A DNA stretch of 64,000 nt from Utricularia gibba (lineage: Eukaryota; Streptophyta; Magnoliopsida; Lamiales; Lentibulariaceae), in the NCBI GenBank assembly GCA_002189035.1, contig CM007991.1:4092001-4156000 (forward strand). The letters run 5' to 3'. Position 1 is the first letter of the stretch; each line of letters opens with the position of its first letter. Made by a program: the position numbers and the translations under genes. Under the pieces are notes generated by a model. It ran no database searches, was not told where the DNA came from, and saw only the letters and a list, made by a program, of their open reading frames with translations. Below, piece after piece: positions 21,791-34,523 of this stretch.

Positions 21791-22474
21791 CAAAAGCTAT
21801 GAACCTAGATGATGAAAAGAGGTATGAATCTAAATTTTACAAGTGCATTATTTGCTCAAGATGTGGGTAAAAATCTAAAGTATAAATTTTGTTCACACAA
21901 AATTTTCGAATGTTACATTAAAACAATGTAAATCATGTTGTTCTTTTATGATAACTCATATTTTACTAAAAATAAATCTCATTCCTATAATTCATATACT
22001 TGTAAAATAAGTACCTTCAATGAATTTGATTATACATATTTTGTTCATGTTTTACGTTATAAAATGAATATGTTTCATACTAAAATCAGATATTTTCTGA
22101 GTAATTTCTAATATTTTGTTAATTTTAGTACTATTTATATTTTATGTAAAAAAAATAAAATAAATCGATAATTTAATATATTTTATATTTTTTAATATTT
22201 ATCTAAGTGCTATGAGTAGGGTCATATAACAAAGCATGTCTAAATCATATACATAAAGTTGACTGACAGACACGCACACAAGGAGAGACATGCTAGATTA
22301 TTCTAGCCACCAGAAATCTCTATAATTTTTTATTTTTATAAATATTTTGCAATACAATTTAAAATTATTGAAACCCATTTTTAAAATTCTCATCATCATC
22401 CACAAGGACCACAACCGATGTCTTTTATTTCTTGAATGCTGAGTACACGCGTAAAGTAGGACCCATGCATGGCG
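21791..22474. other. AT-rich spacer right of the MULE
   Basis: Low-complexity AT-rich DNA with no supported frame. From about 22430 the GC content rises abruptly (see the finding on the GC-rich fragment). Confidence 0.5.
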
Positions 22475-22554
22475 CATGGCGGAGCCCGTAGATAGAGACG
22501 GAGAGTATCACCGCGAAACAACCGACAACCTATCAGTTCGCCGCCGGCGGAGGC

Positions 22555-25500
22555 TTGTTCAACGCTATGAACATACATCAAAACTTTTGAATGAAATTCA
22601 ATCATTAGAGGGTGATCTACCTGACACCAAGGTAATTGAGAAAGCCACTATGAGCTTGCCGATGAACTTTGAAGCCAAATTATGTGGAATGGAGGTAGTC
22701 GAAGCGGTAAAAAAGATGGTACCTAATTATGATGACCATGAAAGAAGCATTAGAAAAAGAATGTCGTTCTTTTTCCATGAAAGAAGGAATGTCGTTCTTA
22801 AATTTCATCATTGAATTGGAAGCATCGGAAAAAAAATGTCCATGAAAGAAGGAATAACAACAAATAATGTGGAATTTGTGCTTATCAACAAAAATCAGAA
22901 TCAACAATATGATGACAAAGTCAAGAGAATTCCACAAACAAATATTTTATAACAAAAACCTACTATTGAAACATGCCAATATGTGGTAAAATAAACCACA
23001 AATCAAAAGTATGCTGGAGCAGAAGAGGGGATTGTTGCAAGTATTATGGGTAGAAAAATTACAAAGCTGAGTTCTATTGGTGAAAACCAGAGAATGTATG
23101 TGATTGATGTAAAGGAAATGACCACTTTGAACGAGTATGTCCAACTAAAGGTGGAAAAATTGAACTCAACAATGCATCTCATCAAGAAAATCAGAAAAAA
23201 ACTACCTTTTCTATGTTTGAAGGTGGAAGGGAAATACCTTTTAGATTGATTAGTATGAATTTGCCACATCATGTAAATGAACACAGAAAGAGGTTGGTTA
23301 ATGGATAGAGGAGCCACAAATCCCATGTACAATAATAGAGTCAATTCTCCACATTATGCAAAGGAATGACATGTGGCATGTTTGGATGCACAGAACATGG
23401 TGCGAAGGTTGTGGAAAAGGGGACCATACTCATATCTATTAAAGAAGGATTGTTTCCAATGAATAATGTGACATTTGCTCTGAACATTGTTCAAAATCTT
23501 CTTAGTCTTGGAAAATTTGATAGGCACCAATATAAAATCATATATGAAGGAGAATTTTACTATATTACAGATTTAGAAGCTAAAGTTATTTTGAGAGCTT
23601 GGTTGCTGACCAACAATCTATATAGAATCAATAAATCAAGATTAGATAATTACATGCTTAATGCATTCAGTCATGCTAATTTATGATACATAAGATTTAG
23701 ACATTATGGAACTCAAAATTTACAAACACTGAGAAAGAAAACAAAGGAACTAAAAGACGTAAAATTTCAACGGAAATGTCGTGTAACATGTTAGAAAGGG
23801 AAACAAACAAGACATGAGTTCACTTTGAGTACCAACAGATCAATTCAAAAGCTGGAACTCGTACACATAGATTTATGTGACCCATTTCATAAGACTTTAT
23901 TTGGAGGTAGCAAATACTTCTTACTTTTTGTTGATGATTATACTTGATACTACTTGCTTTACTTCCTGAAATCAAAATACTAGACATATGAGTATGTTAA
24001 ACAATTTAAGAGCATGGTGAAAAAACAAAGTGAATTCAAGTTGAAGTCTTTGAGATCTGATAATGAGGGAGAATATACCTCTAACGTCTTGAGAGCACTC
24101 TACAATGAAGAGGCAATTGTGCATCACTTTACAGCTTCGTATACTCCTGAGCAAAATAGTGTTAGTGGAAGGAAAAATAGAATCGTTTTGAAAATATAAC
24201 TAGATGCCTTTTATTTGAAAAAAAACATACTCATTTGTTTTTGGGCATAAGTTGCCTCAACTACAGTGTATCTTCTAAACATGCTTTTATCTAGAGTTAT
24301 AAGTCGCGAGAATGTATATGAGTTGTGATTTGAAAAGCACCCAGCCAGAACCACGCGTGCAAGTTTCCTTGCATGTAGCTCATCCGTGATAACTTCTTTG
24401 CAAATTTCCTTTCTTCTGGCCATAGGTGTCATCAATGCCATTGAGCTTTGGTACTCATCAATAGTAAGTTGTAAGAAATTGTAATCACCTGAAGGTCTTT
24501 TGCAGTGATGTTATCAATGGTATAAAGTTTTGTCCATGTAAGTGAGAAAAAACAACATAAGCAAGACGAAAAGCCAAAAGTGGGAATATTTGTGGGATAT
24601 AGTGATGTTATCAAAGGGTATAAAGTATTATTCCCATATATAAAAAAATTGACTATAAACAGAGATGTAGTGTTTGATGAAGGTATACAATATATTCTAA
24701 ATGATGACTTATTCACCTTATCTAAATGTCTAGGAAATACGGGATCTAGAAATACCTCCATTTCCAAGTCAACTATGGGAACAACAAATGAGATGTTCAT
24801 TAGTGGCACTCAGAAGAATTCCCAAACTCATGCAACCAGTGATCTTAGAAATTATACACAAAGGGATGCAAAGCATCCTACTCTACAGAGTGAAAGATCT
24901 GCAGACCCTGAAGCTGAAAATAATGTATGAGGTGAAGTAGAGTGTCCTGTCTTAAAGAAAATGTAAGGTATGTAGATTCTGAAGTGGAAAATAACTTATA
25001 AGGTGAAATAGAGTGTTCTATTCTTGAGAGGGTTGAAAGGTTTGCCAATCTTGAAAATGAGTATCATGCATAAGAAGAGGTATGTATGAGAAATGAGGCT
25101 AGACGAAATGAGAGAAACTAGAGGACATCATCCTGGTGGAATGATTATATTACTAACCTCAATGAGTTTGAAAATGAAAGTATCTATGATAGAATAATAA
25201 ACTCAAATGGTTAAGAAAATTACTTATGCAAATATGAAAACTTACCATCAAATAAGTTTGATGTGCTATCATGCATACCATCACATATGCTCTAGCTATA
25301 AAAGAAGACAAATGGAAGAAAGCCATGATTGAGGAATTAGAGTCTTTTGAGAAGAATACTACCTAGGAATTCATAGAAAAACCACAAGAATTACACATTG
25401 CTCTTGTTACATTGAAATGGATATGAAGACAAAGCAAAATCCAAATGAGATAGTTAATAAGTTTAAAGCAAGGCTTGCAGTCAAAGGTTACTCATGGATC

Positions 25501-26990
25501 AAAGTGACAAACTATAACAAAATATTCACACCTTTAGTTAGACTTTACATTGTGAAGCTCCTTCTTTCTCTAGCAGCGATTAATGGTTGGTCAATGTACA
25601 TATGGATGTGAAGATATCTTTTTTGAATGGTAAACTTGATGAGGATATTTATACTACACAAATGTAGGGATTTGTTAAACAAGGACAAGAGGACAAAGTG
25701 TATGAACTGAAAAAACAGTGTATGATCTAAAACAAGCTCTTAGGGTATGGAACACAAATATTGATGATTTTTTGATAAAGATTAATTTCACTTAATCACA
25801 TGGAGATGCTAGTGGATCATTTGGAAAATGCTCTAAAACATGAATTTTGATATAAGCAATCTAGGTTTGACAACATATTTTTTAGGTATGGAAGTTCAAC
25901 AAATCAAATTTAAAGGAATATACATTTCGCAAAGGAGATATAGCTTGAAACTTTTGGAAAGATTCAATATGGTGAAAGACAATCCAGTTAGAACACCAAT
26001 GAACTGCAAAGAAACTTTAGAACCATACAAGATGAGATTTTTGTAGAAGCCTAGTTGGAAATCTTATCTAATTATCTCATACAAGATGAGACCTTTGTCA
26101 CACAATGAACATGCTATCTTGGTACATGGCAAAACCAAAGATAAGTCAAGCACCTACAAAAAGTATTAATCATTATATAAAACAAAAAACTACAGATTGA
26201 TGAATTCTCTATGAATATTCAAAAAAGAAGACCAAATATGTGATCTTGGAAACATATTCAAATAGCAATTACAAAATAAATAAAGATTCAAAGAGTACAA
26301 CCATTTATCTGTGTTACCTCACAAATTGTCCCATTGCCTGGTATGCGAAAAAGCAATTGGTGATAGCACAAATCACATTATAGCTAGAATATATTTCTAC
26401 ATTTCTTTTTTTTTTTTTGTCTAATTGAGGCAAATTCTTTTAAATCTAGGTTTTGAGCAAAAGGAAGCAACGCCTCTATATGTGTATAACGAGACAATAC
26501 TTGCCATTGCAAAAGATCCTGCACATTTCATAAGAGCAAAACACATTCGAATTAAACTTCATGTGATATAAGAATATTTGAGGAAGAGGGATGTGAAGCT
26601 CATCTTTGTGGAGACTAGAAATCAAAAAGTAGATACTTATTAAGGGTTTGTTTGGTACTGCCTCAAAAAACAACTTCAAAGAAGTGATTCTAGAAGCGCT
26701 TCAATTTTTTTTGGAGTAGGGGTACCCCAACTTCTAAACCCTAAACCAACTTCTAAAAAAATCGAAGCACTTCATTATTTCAGCTCCATATGAAGCATAA
26801 GCATCACATGTTTTGTCTGAGAATCGCTTCTAGAAGTGCTTCTACTGAAGTAGAAGCTGTACCAAACATACTCTAAGCCATTGGGAAAATCAAAACTTGA
26901 GAAGTTTAAAATGGAGGCCTGATAATATTATTTTTATTATATTTTTATATGTATTTCTAGGTGTGTTGTATAAGGTAAAATGTTGCTTTG
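22555..26990 (+). mobile_element. Decayed Ty1/copia LTR retrotransposon
   Basis: Polyprotein pieces occur in the normal copia order, with many stops and frame changes. They are gag (about 22560-22810), a protease-like GRWLMDRGATNPM region near 23295, GAG-pre-integrase and integrase (about 23690-24195, with LELVHIDLCDP and LRSDNEGEYTS), reverse transcriptase (about 25415-26040, with KARLAVKGYSW and LGLTTYFLGMEVQ) and an RNase H tail (26500-26640, AKHIRIKLH-like). A purine tract followed by TGATAAT near 26915-26925 may mark the start of the 3' LTR. I could not identify a 5' LTR, so the left side is probably truncated. The element is old and inactive. A MITE sits in its 3' end. Confidence 0.85.
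26644..26873. mobile_element. Tourist-like (PIF/Harbinger) MITE, 230 bp
   Basis: Flanked on both sides by TAA (26641-26643 and 26874-26876). The ends are inverted: GGGTTTGTTTGGTAC on the left and the complement GAGTATGTTTGGTAC on the right, followed by inverted GAAGTGATTCTAGAAGCGCTTC-type internal arms. No coding capacity. It interrupts the RNase H/3' part of the decayed copia element, so it is younger than that element. Confidence 0.8.
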
Positions 26991-29529
26991 TATGTTTAAT
27001 TGTTTCTTTTTGTGTATTTAGTTTGAAGAAATGTATTTGTTGTGAAAATAGACTCAATTGAAAACAATTGAATCGAAAATTCTAATGTTTCCTCATGGTC
27101 TGTTATTAAGTATTAATAAGGAAAGAATTAATACTGACAACGTATTTTCCATGTTGACGAGTCAAAAGAGGGTAGAAAAGTTAATGAAAAGTAGATTTTA
27201 TTCAAAAGTAGCCATCTTCTGAAAACATAAGATGTGGAGCCGAGATCTTCTTTCTAAAAACCTATGGAAAAGATGAAGATACCCTTATTGAGTGGGAACA
27301 TAAAAAAGGAAAAGATAGGGATAGCAAACAATAAGAAGCATGGAGTAGGGAGAATGGTGGTTCTCCTACAAACAACTTCGATCAACTTCTAGATTTACAT
27401 TTACAAAATCATATTTCTACCCAAAACTTGCAGATCCACGAGTCATAGCAACCACTTGACATTTTATTTTCGCTTTTCTACGCTTCTATTTCTAACGTTG
27501 AACTTGTTTTGCATTTTCTATATTTTCTTTGCTTTCTTTGTGATTATGGTGCTAGTTTTGAATGAGAATCCATTGTAGACTCTATTTCAACTTATGAACT
27601 AGTCTATTTAAACTTATGAATTAAGTTTGTGTTTCAGATTTTCAATGTTTAGCTCTTGAGTTTAACATGATTACTATTCTCGCAATTTTTCGCTCGGCTT
27701 CTGGGTGTGATAAAGCTGGGTTTAAGCTTAAAGACTCTCTTGAATGATATAAAAGTCAGATCTCAGTATCAAACTCAACTCAATCACCTCCATTTACATT
27801 TTCTATGCATTCTTTTTACTTTATGTGCTTATTCACCCCTAAAACTTGTATTATTATGTTACGTCTCATGCACGTAAGAGCTAAATTTTCAGAAACTCCC
27901 CTAATTTTAGTAAATGTAAAAGATTTTGAGAAATTGGAACCATTCCTTATGGATCAACTCTTTCTTATCATCCTACATTAATTTATATGATTAATGTAGT
28001 AGTATGTTAGATTTACGAATTTCTTTTCATGTGTTGAACATACTAGATAGTGACATTTAGCATCAAGTTCCAATGTTCATCAAGGTCAAATTGATAAATT
28101 TGAAAGAATTCAACCGAAGCTCAGAGTCCAACGACGAGGGGAGTGAAGGACTTAGCCGTCGAACCTATGAAGAAGATGAGAAGAGAGATACGTTGGCGTG
28201 AATAAATCCATCTTAGTAATTATTGTGGGCTCTAGTAAAAAGACTACCCATTAATGTTGTATACTTACATCTGACCTTGTATAAAGGAAAAAAATACAAC
28301 TAAAATAAAAAAGAAGAGATCTCATAGAGCCTCCAAATCATGAGATTCATATCCAACTGAATAAGTTTGAAAAAGTATATATACTCAAAGAAGATCCACA
28401 TAATGTATTGCCCGACAAGTATCACCAAGGAATCTGACAAGCATACTACAAACCATAATGAGCTTATCCCTAAAAAATTCAATTGCATTACTCAAGGTAA
28501 CTAAAAAATAATTTATATCAAAAGATGTTTTATTTTAGGATAAAATATAAGTATTCATATTTCTACATCAAATATGATTTTTCATATTTAAAATATATAA
28601 AATATTGAAAAAATTATTACAACTATCTATAAAAATATATCCACTTTATCCAAAAGCACATATTCAATAGATTTCTTAAATGAGACTATTATAGCTTATG
28701 AAGCTTCTAATAAAGATCATCTTGACCATAAGCATTTACTTTCATAGCCACTATCCAATCGAATTTTCATCTATTATCCACAAAATTTATATTTCTTCAC
28801 TTATCTTTTATCATAAATAGATTTTATTCTTTAATATGAGCAAAAAAGCCCTTGGATTTTTTTCACTTTTTGATGCTCAAATCTTCTTATTCTATATGAA
28901 CCATATTAAAAAGCATACTTGAAGTAAAATCCTAGAAATTTCATTGATAGTCGAAGGAGCTTTTTTGCCCATAACAGTAATTCTATATCAATTGAATTTT
29001 ATGATGGATATTATGTTTACAAGACATAATCTAGCGTAAAATTAGAAATAGATTAGCCAATGTCCATATTTATTCATAAGCATCAAACAATCTGATCAAA
29101 ATAGGTCTAACATAATGTCATATAAAAATCTCCAAAATTCCAAATTTTCATTCGAATAAAAAAGATATCTAAATACAAAAGTGATAAGATATTCAACACT
29201 TATCAAATTTTTCGTTCATTGCTAACATTGTTTTTTTTTTTTTTTATCATTTCATCGTTAGAAGTCATGATTTATTTAAGTTTAGATTCCACTATCCAGT
29301 TTACGTAAAAAAATAAGTTAAAATTGGATACTTTAATATCGAGTTGGTAATCTCATAAAATGATGTTTATATGGTAATATATAGTTCCTCATTCATTTTT
29401 AGTTGGATTTATCAAAGAATTTTCATGAATGTATGTATGTCAGAAAATAATAAAAAGAGCTGAGAAATATTGTAAAGGTGGCAAACTTATATTCAATATG
29501 GATTCCACCATCAATAATCATGATTCTTC
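26991..29529. other. Unassigned AT-rich region, partly LTR-like
   Basis: No protein is recognisable. Sequence up to about 27900 may include the 3' LTR of the neighbouring copia element or debris of another, but no mate was found. A slightly GC-richer stretch lies at about 28120-28210. From 28500 onward the DNA is strongly AT-rich, with a poly-T run near 29231. Confidence 0.4.
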
Positions 29530-30732
29530 ATATTCGGACAACTTTCCTAGCCATCACAAAGAGTTCCCTCACCATCTTGGATCCTTCTTCAATGTATTTC
29601 TGAACTAATTCTGAACCTGAGACTCAGATAAAAACGCAGTCTGTATGATGAGCCACGACTCTCGCAAGAAGTGTTTCCCCAATTCCAGGAGGTTCATACG
29701 ACAAGACATCCTTCATAGTCACAGAATCATTAGCAAATAACTAATATCGGCCATACTTTTTAAAACATCCCTTATTCTTTACCTTTGGTTGAACAATTCC
29801 AAGACTTTCAAATAACTAAGGATGTTTAATAGGAAGTTCAACAGATCAAACTAAATGCGAGAGGTTGGGGAGGAGAAACAAGTAAATGCGATCAAAATAT
29901 ACTGGTTAATGTTATACAAAGACAATAAAGCTCAAGGTAAACAAAGAGATAGTGAGAGAGAGATCTTAACCCCTTTTATTTCTTTGATTTGCTGGTCAAG
30001 TCCACCAATCATGTCATAAGTTGAATCGGGTTTCATAAGATTCACCAATGGATCAACTTTACTAGGAAGAATAAGGTGCAGAACACAGCTATCATTGCAC
30101 AACACAACTCTGGTTGAAGGAGTTATCTTGGTGATGTCAATGCTTTTGCCAATGTCAACAACATACTTTCCTTTCGGGTGCATCTATGCACAAAATAAGA
30201 ATAAGAAGTATATATTAAAAGGCAATCTTTTTAGGATATATTTGGTATATAGATAAGTTATACTTAAGATAAAAAGAGATATATAAATAAAAAGTATATG
30301 ATAGGATAATTTTATCACAATTCTTCATCTTCCATTATTTTATCTCATATTTATAATATGAATTATCCGAAGTATAATTTATACCATCTACCAAACATTA
30401 TGTTTTATTTTTTCCATTTAATTATCCCTCTTTATACTTTATACCAAATACACTCTAAGGAATAAAAGCACATTTCGTCTGAAACAAATGAAGAAAAATA
30501 AAACAAACCCAACTAACGTAGTAGCAACCTAAAATAAGGTAAACGAGTGACAATATGGAACGAGTAACAAGTAAAATCAAAATGGAAAAAAACAGATTCT
30601 TCAATGCTAAAACACATTCCGAATGCGCTCTTACCTTGACAAGGACCTTAGACTTGTCCATAACCTTGACAACCTCGCCAACGTAGGACCCTGGTTCTTG
30701 AAGAAGCTGCAACTCCTCCTTCAGTGATCGCA
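29530..30732 (-). pseudogene. RPT6 pseudogene: 26S proteasome ATPase subunit RPT6 pseudogene (truncated, introns kept)
   Basis: Minus-strand blocks match consecutive exons of RPT6 (regulatory subunit 8). Exon A (30732-30635) encodes [20 protein letters not shown] and ends in AAG|GTAAGA. Exon B (30183 to about 29965) encodes [20 protein letters not shown] through [16 protein letters not shown]. Exon C (about 29845-29787) encodes PIKHP-stop-LFESLGIVQPK followed by GTAAAG. Exon D (about 29712-29530) encodes the ATPase start. Introns remain between blocks, so this is a DNA-level duplicate and not a processed copy. It is dead: the Walker A motif GPPGTGKT reads EPPGIGET, stop codons occur in exons C and D, and the N-terminus and most of the AAA+ domain are absent. 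A MITE sits in the intron between exons A and B. Confidence 0.88.
30234..30455. mobile_element. MITE with TTTGGTATA-type inverted ends in the RPT6 pseudogene intron
   Basis: The left end reads GGATATATTTGGTATA and the complement of the right end GAGTGTATTTGGTATA; flanks are TTA and TAA. The ends resemble those of the MITE at 26644 (GGTTTGTTTGGTA-like), so the two may belong to one superfamily. The interior is AT-rich and non-coding. The target duplication is not exact at three bases (only TA is shared), so class assignment is tentative. Confidence 0.65.
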
Positions 30733-31002
30733 CTGAACAACACACAACCAGTACAACCAAAACCATCATTTTTGCTAGAAAATTTTGGGCATAACATACA
30801 GTCATCGGTAAAGTTCAAGATACTTAGAAGATTATAATATTAATGTTGTGTTGGTATTTGTGATCATATGAAAACTAATTGATTTTTAGATCAATATAAC
30901 CATAAGATAAAGTCTAATCAAAGTAAAAAATCCACTTTCTTTTTTAAGTGCAATAGAGATGAAAAAAGACATCTACATATATACATGAATGATTACAAGT
31001 AT

Positions 31003-31576
31003 GGAAAAATTTCATTAAAGTCATTAAATTTATAGCCAATTTTCAATTTTGGCATCAAAGTTTTTTTATTTCAATAAAGCCATTAAACATATAAAAAACT
31101 TTTCATTTCAAATATGAATATAAAAATTGATTTTTTGTAATTGAATAAAACAATGATAAACCTAATTTAATGAAAATATAATCTGATTTAATATAAAATT
31201 TCACTAAATACATTTAATATACATACAATTTCATTTTCATCATAAAAAATTTATTCACTAAAAAACTTAATCATAATTAAATCATTATACGAAAATTATT
31301 AACAATGTAAAAACTATTTTATTTGTAATCAAAGACAAAAAAAATCAATTTTTGTATTAATTTTTGATGAATTTAATGAAATGTTTTATTAGATTGGATT
31401 ATACTTTAATTAAATCCATGCAAATATCAGTTTACATAAATAAAAAATGAATTTTATATGTTTATTTTTAAAATTAAACGATTTTAATTTATTTAATGGT
31501 TTTAATGGAACAAAAAAACTTTGGTGTCAAAATTGAAAACGAAAGATAAATTTAATGACTTTAATGAAATTTGTAC
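31003..31576. mobile_element. Non-autonomous Mutator-type MITE, 574 bp, with 10-bp target duplication
   Basis: Identical TTACAAGTAT copies flank it (30993-31002 and 31577-31586). The ends form long inverted repeats of about 90 bases: GGAAAAATTTCATTAAAGTC on the left against GTACAAATTTCATTAAAGTC (complement of the right). Both are followed by ATTAAATTTAT, CAATTTTG, CAAAGTTTTTTT and CATTAAA blocks. The centre is AT-rich with no coding frame. Long inverted ends plus a 9-10-bp duplication indicate Mutator-type mobilisation. Confidence 0.88.
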
Positions 31577-32042
31577 TTACAAGTATCAAAGAAATGATCC
31601 CTTAGAAATTTTTGACTGAAAGCGTCTAGTTTTACACGTTTCTATCTTTTTACTAATTGTAATTATATTATATATTTATAAAACTTTCATTTTATGGTAA
31701 AAAAAAATTTGTGTTGTTGAGATAATATAATATTATTTTTATTAATACGTTTCTTTTTAAATGCATCCTATATGTTATCTGAATTTAGTGTCATCATCGG
31801 TAACCCACCTACCCCCTGCCACTCCAAGCATGAAGCATCAATGCTCGTTTTCTGGGCACCCTAATCAACGGCATCACCATCTTGAAAGCAATGCGCTTCA
31901 ACTTGGGGGCCCTTTTTTTCAGAAAGATTGAAATCTGCAAACCTCTTTTGCTATGTGGATGAGCAAATCCAATCCCCATTCACATGTAATAAGGGCTTGA
32001 GAGGGAGGGGCAGACAGGATACGACAGTTTCTTGAGGAGAAA

Positions 32043-34523
32043 ATGGAAGCGAAGAGGATCCGTATCTTCTTCTTCCTCCTGCTGCTGTTCCCACTTTCGT
32101 CTGCATTTCCTCAGTGCAAGGATCTGAGTAAGTGTGTGTGTTGTCACCTGCTTGTTTCTCCTCTGTCTGACTTTCTTTGAGTTGAAAACTGTAGGTGCTC
32201 CCAAAAGGTTGAGGGGACATTTAGGCTTCTGTGCATACAGCGGAAGTACTTGCTGTAGCTTATCTGATGATCTGCAGCTGAAGAAGCAGTTCATGGGAAT
32301 GAGCATTTCTGATTCGGCCTGCGCCTCTGCTGTGAAGTCTGTTCTCTGTGCTGTAAGTTCTTCGAGTTGCAGCTGCTTGGTCGGTAGAAATGAAATCTGT
32401 TAACCTAATCTTTCGTCCCCGCAGCGTTGTGACCCATTTGCTGCGAAGCTGTTCAGCGCTGATTCAGAGCTCAGGTCTGTTCCCTTTCTCTGTAATTCCA
32501 CTGCTGGGAATGCCGACTTCGGCTTCTGCTCCACGGTGTGGGACAGTTGCGAAGATGTCCTGATCCAGAACTCTCCTTTTGCACCGGCATTGGAAACCAA
32601 AGCTGGAAACTCTCTGAATTCCTCGCAATCCAAGCTCAAAGATCTCTGGCAATCGAAATCGGACTTCTGCAACGCTTTCGGCCGAAACCCTGAAGACCAA
32701 AGCTCAATTTGCTTCAACGGCGAACACGTTTCCCTCAATGCAACAAACACGCTGCCTCCACCGAAGGGTTTGTGCCTGGAGAAGATTGGGAACATGTCAT
32801 ATGTCAGCATGGTTCCTCACCCAGATGGATCGAACAGGGCTTTCTTTGCAACCCTTGCTGGAAAAGTTTTTCTAGCAACTATTCCCGAGCAGGATTCAGG
32901 GGGCGAACTTGAACTCAACTTGTTTGTTGATTTGACTGACCAAGTTTATCTCGATACAACGTTTGGAATGACAGGAATAGCTTTCCACCCTAATTTCGCA
33001 ACGAACGGCAGATTCTTTGCGGCATTCAACTGCGACAGAAACAGGTCCCCGGCATGCAGAGGGATGTGCGCTTGCAATTCCGATGTGGGATGTGATCCTT
33101 CAAATCTGGTTTCTGCCGGAGGAGAAGAGCCCTGCAGATATCATACAGCTATAGCGGAATACTCAGCTAATGGAACTGCTTCAAACCCATCAACGGTAAA
33201 CACTTCTGGATCAGAATGGTAACAAAAGCATTTGCACCTTATATTCATGTTTCAGAGATTTAGATTACTTACAGTCGGTAAGAGCGAGCTCAACGGAAGT
33301 GAGAAGGATCTTCACTGTGGGGCTACCTTTCACAGCTAACCATGGTGGCCAGATTCTTTTTGGTCCTGCGGATGGATACCTCTATTTCATGATGGGAGAT
33401 GGTGGAGGCAAAGGTGATCCATACAACTTCGCTCAGAATAAGGACTCTCCGATGGGTAAGATCATGAGACTCGACGTTGACAATATACCTAGTAAGTGCC
33501 ATGATCATCAAACCTTGTTCAGTTGCATAATGCTGCTCCAGCTAGTTTGAAACATTCCTTGTCCTTAAAGGTGAAGATGAAATATTGAGGCTTGGGTACT
33601 GGGGAAACTACTCTGTACCTAAAGATAACCCTTATTCAAATGAAAGGGGAATGAGACCAGAGATCTGGGCTTACGGTTTCAGCAACCCCTGGCGTTGCAG
33701 CTTCGATTCAGAAAAGCCTTCATACTTTCTCTGTGGCGATGTTGGTCAGGTAAACCTTCACAAAGCTGATGCCAATCTTACATCCTCCATATCCTTCTGA
33801 GCTCCAAGTATTTCAGGATCACTACGAGGAAGTTGATCTCATTACAAAAGGAGGAAACTATGGATGGCGTGCCTTCGAAGGTCCTCTTGTTTATCGAAGC
33901 ACGTCTGGTACTCAGAGGAACGCTTCTGTTACTGCGGTGGATCCAATCTTCCCTGTCTTGGGGTACAGCCACAAATACAACAAAGTTGGCTCTGCTGCAA
34001 TAATCGGCGGATACGTCTACCGTTCACAAACCGATCCGTGCACCTATGGAAGGTAAAAGAAGAAGGCAATTCCATGTTCCATAACAATTTTGCATAATGC
34101 TTATCTGAAATGGGGTATAATAATGAAATCTGCAGTTACGTGTATGGAGACCTGTACTCAAATCATATCTGGGCTGCATCAGAATCCCCAGGAGACAGTG
34201 GAAACTTCACCGGAACAGACATCCCTTTCACCTGTGCTCCGGATTCTCCGATCACATGCAACATGGTGGTCAACAGCAGCCTCCCTGCTTTACAGTTAGT
34301 CTTCTCGTTTGGAGAGGACAACAGAAGAGATGTCTACCTTCTAGCACAGAGCGGAGTGTATAGAGTGGTGCGTCCAAGCCGATGCAACTATACCTGCTCG
34401 AAAGAAGTCATGATGTCTAACGCTAACGCTCCACCTGCTGCACCCGCTGAGTCTAAAGCACATTCACCTGCAATGCTCCACATTTCAGTGGTGTTGTTGC
34501 TGCTCCTAGCGTTTGTTAGTTGA
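32043..34523 (+). CDS. HIPL1-like: HIPL1/HIPL2-like protein (hedgehog-interacting-like, glucose/sorbosone dehydrogenase fold)
   Basis: Seven exons: 32043-32127, 32195-32352, 32425-33195, 33275-33491, 33571-33749, 33817-34052 and 34136-34523; 677 aa. Residues 1-22 are a signal peptide (FFFLLLLFPLSSAF). A cysteine-rich HHIP-N/folate-receptor-like domain follows (about 25-190, with GFCAYSGSTCCS). A PQQ-dependent sugar-dehydrogenase-type six-bladed propeller comes next (about 205-600), with GMTGIAFHPNF, NHGGQILFGPADGYLY, MMGDGGGKGDPYNFAQ and PEIWAYGFSNPWRCSFD. There are many N-glycosylation sites. The C-terminus is a Ser/Ala/Pro stretch and a hydrophobic tail (ISVVLLLLLAFVS) with no basic end, the form of a GPI-anchor signal. 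It is expected at the outer plasma membrane or wall. Biochemical activity of plant HIPL proteins is not established. Confidence 0.93.
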
